Positions 32,866-37,105 of a stretch of DNA of 37,105 bases are shown here, in pieces. The notes beneath the pieces were generated by a model. It was not told the origin of the DNA and did not search any database. It worked only from the letters and a program-made list of their open reading frames with translations. Each line of letters starts with the position of its first letter. Position 1 is the stretch's first letter. The position numbers were made by a program, and so were the translations under genes. Source of the DNA: Streptomyces sp. ISL-11 (GTDB lineage: Bacteria > Actinomycetota > Actinomycetes > Streptomycetales > Streptomycetaceae); assembly GCF_018614525.1 (NCBI RefSeq), contig NZ_JAGGOL010000076.1:1-37105 (forward strand), written 5' to 3'.

Positions 32866-33072
32866 GAAGGGCTCTCCTAGGAACCTCGAGTGTGGTGTCA
32901 CACATAAGGACGTGCGAAGAGCGCCTTAGGTGCCCGTTTTCGGCGACTTCTGTGAAAAATCTCAACGGGCGCCCCGGCACTCCCGCGAACCGCGCTCCGG
33001 CACGCGGCCGCTGTCAGTGGTGGCCCGTAGGCTGGGCGCCGCCCGAGCAACGCGATTGGAAGGACCCCGCCG

Positions 33073-33813
33073 GTGACCGAGAGCCCCACCGAGACCGCAA
33101 AGCCCACATTCCGCGGAGACGTGACCGTCGAGCTGGTCAAGCACAGCGCCGCCGACTCCGACGTGCTGTGGGCCGCCCGCGTCTCCACCGCCGGCGAGCA
33201 GTCCCTCGAAGAGATCACCAAGGACCCCGAGCGGTCCAAGGGGCTCATCAATTACCTGATGCGCGACCGCCACGGCAGCCCCTTCGAGCACAACTCGATG
33301 ACCTTCTTCATCAGCGCCCCGATCCTCGTCTTCCGCGAGTTCATGCGCCACCGCGTCGGCTGGTCCTACAACGAGGAGTCCGGCCGCTACCGCGAGCTCC
33401 AGCCGGTCTTCTACGTCCCCGGCCAGGACCGCAAGCTGGTCCAGGAGGGCCGCCCCGGCAAGTACGTCTTCGTCGAGGGCACCGACGCGCAGCACGAGCT
33501 GACCACCCGCGCCATGGAGGACTCCTACCGCCAGGCGTACGAGGCGTACCAGGAGATGCTGGCCGCGGGCGTCGCCCGCGAGGTCGCCCGCTCGGTCCTG
33601 CCGGTCGGTCTCTTCTCCTCCATGTACGCCACCTGCAACGCCCGCTCGCTGATGCACTTCCTCGGTCTGCGCACCCAGCACGAGCAGGCGGCCGTCCCCT
33701 CCTTCCCGCAGCGCGAGATCGAGATGGTCGGCGAGAAGATGGAGGCGGAGTGGGCCAAGCTCATGCCGCTCACCTACGCCGCCTTCAACAAGAACGGCCG
33801 CGTCGCTCCGTGA
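33073..33813 (+). CDS. thyX: FAD-dependent thymidylate synthase ThyX
   Basis: ThyX converts dUMP to dTMP using methylene-tetrahydrofolate, FAD and NADPH. The 246-aa protein carries the diagnostic ThyX motif R92-H-R-V-G-W-S-Y-N-E-E-S-G-R105 (MRHRVGWSYNEESGRY), plus RHGSPFEHNSMTF upstream and a C-terminal NARSLMHFLGLR. GTG start with GGAAGGA about 9 bases upstream. It stands alone between a divergent small gene and a terminator-like hairpin. Confidence 0.97.
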   Translation: MTESPTETAKPTFRGDVTVELVKHSAADSDVLWAARVSTAGEQSLEEITKDPERSKGLINYLMRDRHGSPFEHNSMTFFISAPILVFREFMRHRVGWSYNEESGRYRELQPVFYVPGQDRKLVQEGRPGKYVFVEGTDAQHELTTRAMEDSYRQAYEAYQEMLAAGVAREVARSVLPVGLFSSMYATCNARSLMHFLGLRTQHEQAAVPSFPQREIEMVGEKMEAEWAKLMPLTYAAFNKNGRVAP

Positions 33814-33875
33814 CGTCCGGATCGTCGGGGAAGTGACGGCGTGCGGCGTACGCACCAGTAGCTAAGGTGTCCGTA

Positions 33876-33905
33876 TTGCGGCTTTTCCTGACTTTCATCT
33901 AGGCT
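33876..33905 (+). promoter_or_regulatory. Candidate promoter just upstream of the 33917 hairpin
   Basis: TTGCGG (33876-33881), 18 bases, then TAGGCT (33900-33905) in a locally A/T-richer stretch. Transcription would begin near 33912, immediately before a long hairpin. Confidence 0.45.
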
Positions 33906-33916
33906 GAATAAACGGA

Positions 33917-33954
33917 CCCGGCACTGCTTGAACCCCCGAGCAGGCAGTGCCGGG
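33917..33954 (+). terminator. Strong hairpin between thyX and dapA
   Basis: A perfect 11-bp stem (CCCGGCACTGC 33917-33927; GCAGTGCCGGG 33944-33954) can be extended inward (CTGCTTG with CGAGCAG, one G-U). CCCTTTC follows. It most simply ends thyX; together with the promoter at 33876 it could also be a short independent RNA. Confidence 0.8.
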
Positions 33955-34013
33955 ATCCCTTTCGCACTCCCCGAGGGAGCACCTCACGGTGAGCAACGAG
34001 TAGCGTGGCCCTC

Positions 34014-34913
34014 ATGGCTCCGACCTCCACACCGCAGACGCCCTTCGGGCGGGTCCTGACCGCCATGGTCACGCCCTTCACCGCCGAAGGCGCCCTTGAT
34101 CTCGACGGCGCGCAGCGACTCGCCGCCCACCTGGTGGAATCCGGCAACGACGGCCTCGTCGTCAACGGCACCACCGGCGAGTCGCCGACCACCAGCGATG
34201 CGGAGAAGGCCCAGCTCGTACGGGCCGTGGTCGAGGCGGTCGGGGACCGCGCCCACGTCGTCGCCGGAGCCGGTACCAACGACACCCGCCACAGCGTCGA
34301 GCTCGCCCGCGCCGCCGAGAAGGCGGGCGCCCACGGCCTCCTCGCCGTGACCCCGTACTACAACAAGCCGCCGCAGGAGGGCCTGCTCCGGCACTTCACC
34401 GCGATCGCCGACGCCACCGGTCTGCCGGTGATGCTCTACGACATCCCCGGCCGCAGCGGCGTCCCGATCAACACCGAGACGATCGTCCGCCTGGCCGAGC
34501 ACCCCAGGATCGTCGCCAACAAGGACGCCAAGGGTGACCTGGGCCGCGCCAGCTGGGCCATCGCCCGCTCGCGCCTCGCCTGGTACTCCGGCGACGACAT
34601 GCTCAACCTGCCGCTGCTGTCCGTCGGCGCCGTCGGCTTCGTCTCGGTCGTGGGCCACCTCGTCGCCCCCGAGCTGCGCGCCCTGCTGAGCGCCCACCTC
34701 GCCGGTGACGTCACCAAGGCCACCGAGATCCACCAGCAGCTGCTGCCGGTCTTCACCGGTATGTTCCGCACTCAGGGCGTCATCACCACCAAGGCCGCCC
34801 TGGCCCTCAAGGGCCTGCCCGCCGGGCCCCTGCGACTGCCGCTGGTCGAGCTCTCCCCGGAGGAGACCGAGCAGCTCAAGCGCGATCTCGCCGCCGGCGG
34901 GGTAGAGCTTTAG
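34014..34913 (+). CDS. dapA: 4-hydroxy-tetrahydrodipicolinate synthase DapA
   Basis: DapA condenses pyruvate with aspartate semialdehyde, the first committed step to diaminopimelate and lysine. The 299-aa TIM barrel has NGTTGESPTT (residues 51-60), Y142 in LYDIPGRSG, and Schiff-base K170 in NKDAKGD. I chose the ATG at 34014 over the GTG at 34005. It has no Shine-Dalgarno sequence, but TAGCGT at 34001-34006 lies 7 bases upstream, as expected for the -10 of a leaderless transcript. A small palindrome CTCAC-G-GTGAG (33983-33993) overlaps the expected promoter. Confidence 0.96.
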   Translation: MAPTSTPQTPFGRVLTAMVTPFTAEGALDLDGAQRLAAHLVESGNDGLVVNGTTGESPTTSDAEKAQLVRAVVEAVGDRAHVVAGAGTNDTRHSVELARAAEKAGAHGLLAVTPYYNKPPQEGLLRHFTAIADATGLPVMLYDIPGRSGVPINTETIVRLAEHPRIVANKDAKGDLGRASWAIARSRLAWYSGDDMLNLPLLSVGAVGFVSVVGHLVAPELRALLSAHLAGDVTKATEIHQQLLPVFTGMFRTQGVITTKAALALKGLPAGPLRLPLVELSPEETEQLKRDLAAGGVEL

Positions 34914-35010
34914 CCAGAGGCACACCCGGCGCGCACCATCCGCCGCGGCAGCCTCCGGCCACAGACTTCACAACTGAACACCGAAAACAACTGCAAGTGC
35001 ACGAATGTCG

Positions 35011-35047
35011 CGCGCGCCATGTGTCCCGGGTGGACATGTGGCGTGCG
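35011..35047 (+). promoter_or_regulatory. Long hairpin in the RNase J mRNA leader
   Basis: Sixteen pairs (35011-35026 with 35032-35047, three of them G-U) and a CGGGT loop end 4-5 bases before the GAGGAG ribosome site of the RNase J gene. It could be an RNase III target, a 5' protective structure, or an autoregulatory site. Confidence 0.6.
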
Positions 35048-35063
35048 TGGTGAGGAGAGTCTT

Positions 35064-36749
35064 TTGAGTCACCCGCACCCTGAACTCGGTCCCCCGCCGA
35101 AGCTCCCCGAGGGCGGCCTTCGCGTCACGCCCCTCGGCGGCCTCGGCGAGATCGGCCGCAACATGACCGTCTTCGAATACGGCGGCCGCCTGCTGATCGT
35201 CGACTGCGGAGTGCTCTTCCCCGAGGAGGAGCAGCCCGGAGTCGACCTGATCCTGCCGGACTTCACGTCCATCCGGGACCGCCTCGACGACATCGAAGGC
35301 ATCGTGCTCACGCACGGCCACGAGGACCACATCGGCGGCGTCCCGTATCTGCTCCGTGAAAAGCCGGACATCCCGCTGATCGGCTCCAAGCTGACCCTCG
35401 CGCTCATCGAGGCCAAGCTCCAGGAGCACCGCATCCGCCCGTACACCCTTGAGGTCGTCGAGGGTCACCGCGAGCGCATCGGTCCCTTCGACTGCGAGTT
35501 CGTCGCGGTCAACCACTCCATCCCCGACGCCCTCGCGGTCGCCATCCGCACCCCGGCCGGCATGGCCGTGCACACCGGCGACTTCAAGATGGACCAGCTT
35601 CCGCTGGACCGCCGCCTCACCGACCTGCCCGCCTTCGCGCGGCTCGGCGAGGAGGGCATCGACCTGCTGCTCTCGGACTCCACGAACGCCGAGGTTCCGG
35701 GCTTCGTGCCCCCCGAGCGCGACATCTCCAATGTCCTGCGCACGGTCTTCGCGAACGCCCAGAGCCGCATCATCGTGGCCAGCTTCGCCAGCCACGTGCA
35801 CCGCATCCAGCAGATCCTGGATGCCGCGCACGAGTACGGTCGGCGGGTCGCCTTCGTCGGCCGCTCGATGGTCCGCAACATGGGCATCGCCCGTGACCTG
35901 GGTTATCTCAAGGTCCCGGCCGGCCTCGTCGTCGACGTGAAGACCCTCGACGACCTGCCGGCGGACGAGGTCGTGCTGGTCTGCACGGGTTCCCAGGGCG
36001 AGCCGATGGCCGCGCTGTCCCGGATGGCCAACCGCGATCACCAGATCCGGATCGTCCAGGGCGACACCGTCATCCTGGCCTCGTCCCTCATCCCGGGCAA
36101 CGAGAACGCGGTCTACCGCGTGATCAACGGCCTGACCCGATGGGGAGCCAACGTCGTCCACAAGGGCAACGCCAAGGTCCACGTCTCGGGCCACGCCTCC
36201 GCGGGCGAGCTGCTGTACTTCTACAACATCTGCAAGCCCCGCAACCTGATGCCGGTCCACGGCGAATGGCGCCACCTTCGGGCGAACGCGGAGCTCGGCG
36301 CGTTGACGGGCGTCCCCAAGAACCACATCGTGATCGCCGAGGACGGCGTCGTGGTGGACCTGGTGGACGGTCACGCGAAGATCGTCGGCAAGGTCCAGGC
36401 CGGGTACGTGTACGTCGACGGCCTCTCGGTCGGCGACGTCACCGAAGCCTCGCTCAAGGACCGCCGCATCCTCGGCGACGAGGGCATCATCTCGGTCTTC
36501 CTCGTCGTCGACAGCACGACGGGCAAGCTCGTGGGCGGCCCGCAGATCCACGCGCGCGGCTCGGGCATCGAGGACTCCACGTTCACCGCGGTGGTCCCCA
36601 AGATCGAGGACGCCCTCGCCAAGTCGGCCTCGGACGGCGTTCTGGAGCCCCACCAGATCCAGCAGCTCGTCCGCCGGATCATGGGCAAGTGGGTGTCCGA
36701 CACCTACCGCCGGCGCCCGATGATCCTCCCCGTGGTCGTCGAGGTCTGA
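35064..36749 (+). CDS. rnj: Ribonuclease J
   Basis: RNase J is a metallo-beta-lactamase/beta-CASP ribonuclease with endo- and 5'-3' exonuclease activity. It has the zinc motif H84-G-H86-E-D88-H89 (LTHGHEDHIGG), the beta-CASP block (SDSTNAEVPGF, ASFASHVHRIQQI, VHVSGHAS) and a conserved C-terminal domain ending RRRPMILPVVVEV. I chose the TTG at 35064 because GAGGAG lies 6 bases upstream; this gives 561 aa, the length of the S. coelicolor enzyme as I recall it. It follows dapA by 150 bases and ends in a strong terminator before an rRNA operon. Confidence 0.97.
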   Translation: MSHPHPELGPPPKLPEGGLRVTPLGGLGEIGRNMTVFEYGGRLLIVDCGVLFPEEEQPGVDLILPDFTSIRDRLDDIEGIVLTHGHEDHIGGVPYLLREKPDIPLIGSKLTLALIEAKLQEHRIRPYTLEVVEGHRERIGPFDCEFVAVNHSIPDALAVAIRTPAGMAVHTGDFKMDQLPLDRRLTDLPAFARLGEEGIDLLLSDSTNAEVPGFVPPERDISNVLRTVFANAQSRIIVASFASHVHRIQQILDAAHEYGRRVAFVGRSMVRNMGIARDLGYLKVPAGLVVDVKTLDDLPADEVVLVCTGSQGEPMAALSRMANRDHQIRIVQGDTVILASSLIPGNENAVYRVINGLTRWGANVVHKGNAKVHVSGHASAGELLYFYNICKPRNLMPVHGEWRHLRANAELGALTGVPKNHIVIAEDGVVVDLVDGHAKIVGKVQAGYVYVDGLSVGDVTEASLKDRRILGDEGIISVFLVVDSTTGKLVGGPQIHARGSGIEDSTFTAVVPKIEDALAKSASDGVLEPHQIQQLVRRIMGKWVSDTYRRRPMILPVVVEV

Positions 36750-36766
36750 CGCCACATCAGCCGAAC

Positions 36767-36810
36767 GGACGGCCGCCCCGGTGCCGATTTGCATCCGGGC
36801 GCGGCCGTCC
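36767..36810 (+). terminator. Terminator after RNase J
   Basis: A 10-bp perfect stem (GGACGGCCGC 36767-36776; GCGGCCGTCC 36801-36810) has an inner CCCGG/CCGGG extension (36777-36781 with 36795-36799). Confidence 0.85.
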
Positions 36811-37020
36811 AGTAGGTTTACGGTTCCACCGCGAGGGGAACCCCGGAACGCCCAGTGCGTGAAGGATCGTTCCGCAGGCGGTGGGGAAATCGACTCGGAG
36901 AGATCTGATAAAGTCGGTGAAGCCGGAAAGCGAAAGCGAGAAGGCAAACCCCGCTCCAACAGGGGGACCGGAAACGAAGTCCGAACCGGAAACGGAACGG
37001 AAAACGGATCTGGTAAGGTT
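36811..37020 (+). promoter_or_regulatory. rRNA operon promoter region
   Basis: This stretch is unusually purine-rich (repeats of GGAAACGGA and GAAAGCGA). It has two -10-like elements in the Streptomyces rrn style: GATAAAGTCGG (TAAAGT, 36909-36914) and GGTAAGGTTGG (TAAGGT, 37014-37019). I see no TTGAC -35 at normal spacing for either. Streptomyces rrn operons use several tandem promoters, and some lack a clear -35. Confidence 0.6.
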
Positions 37021-37105
37021 GGAAACACGAAATACCGAAGGGAAGCGCCCGGAGGAAAGCCCGAGAGGGTGAGTACAAAGGAAGCGTCCGTTCCTTGAGA
37101 ACTCA
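37021..37105 (+). other. rRNA operon leader (upstream of 16S rRNA, cut by window edge)
   Basis: The order GAAGGGAAGCGCCCGGAGG, AAAGCCCGAGAGGGTGAG, then GAAGCGTCCGTTCCTTGAG-AACTCA is the conserved leader that precedes 16S rRNA in Streptomyces. The last part includes the TTGAGAACTCA element tied to antitermination and processing. The 16S gene itself would begin beyond the window. Confidence 0.85.

Noticed and set aside
33917..33954. 6C RNA family member
   Set aside because: Only one hairpin with a run of five C; the 6C motif needs two hairpins with six or more C each.
34968..37028. 686-codon minus-strand frame
   Set aside because: Shadow of RNase J extended into the rRNA promoter region; no RBS or domain.
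36818..37098. Small open frames at the right edge
   Set aside because: They lie in the rRNA operon promoter and leader; purine-rich repeats give chance open frames.

Overview
The window is high-GC actinobacterial DNA, almost certainly from a Streptomyces chromosome. The evidence is the codon bias, the many GTG/TTG starts, and a gene order (type VII secretion genes, rpsO, pnp, M16 protease, dapB, thyX, dapA, RNase J) that I recall from the S. coelicolor SCO5717-SCO5745 neighbourhood. The right edge runs into a typical Streptomyces rRNA operon promoter and leader. No IS element, tRNA or CRISPR array was seen.

Positions 1-26073 form one ESX/type VII secretion (T7SS) locus. On the left are a proline-rich EspI-like protein (partial), a small EccE-linked protein, and EccE on the minus strand. 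Divergent from them are EccB and the mycosin MycP on the plus strand. A second plus-strand operon (7923-12031) encodes two WXG100 proteins (EsxB and EsxA), two more likely substrates and a second, different mycosin. Its promoter region holds two near-identical promoters in tandem. After a strong bidirectional terminator comes a lone DUF397 protein. A third plus-strand operon (12738-14939) encodes a double YbaB/EspL-like protein, two more substrate-like proteins and a small membrane protein. Facing it, one long minus-strand unit (24440 to 15031) encodes the EccC ATPase, a degenerate pseudokinase, and two membrane Ser/Thr kinases with C-terminal PQQ-type beta-propellers. EccD is divergent from EccC, across an intergenic region with a spaced pair of near-palindromes. 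No EccA-type AAA+ ATPase is present.

Positions 26100-36810 are conserved housekeeping genes: ribosomal protein S15, PNPase, an M16 zinc protease, DapB, a small membrane TPR-like protein, a PH-domain membrane protein, a small membrane protein, ThyX, DapA and RNase J. They are separated by clear hairpin terminators and one cluster of a repeated intergenic element. Two RNA-decay enzymes (PNPase, RNase J) and two lysine/diaminopimelate enzymes (DapB, DapA) are interleaved here.

The least ordinary part is the kinase-kinase-pseudokinase-EccC cassette. It looks like a signalling module built into the secretion locus: two active kinases, each with a twin-arginine-preceded membrane helix and an outside propeller, plus a catalytically dead relative. 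Next in interest are the second mycosin inside the substrate operon, a PTKE-repeat insert in the catalytic domain of the first mycosin, the duplicated esx promoter, and an 18-bp hairpin directly behind esxA.
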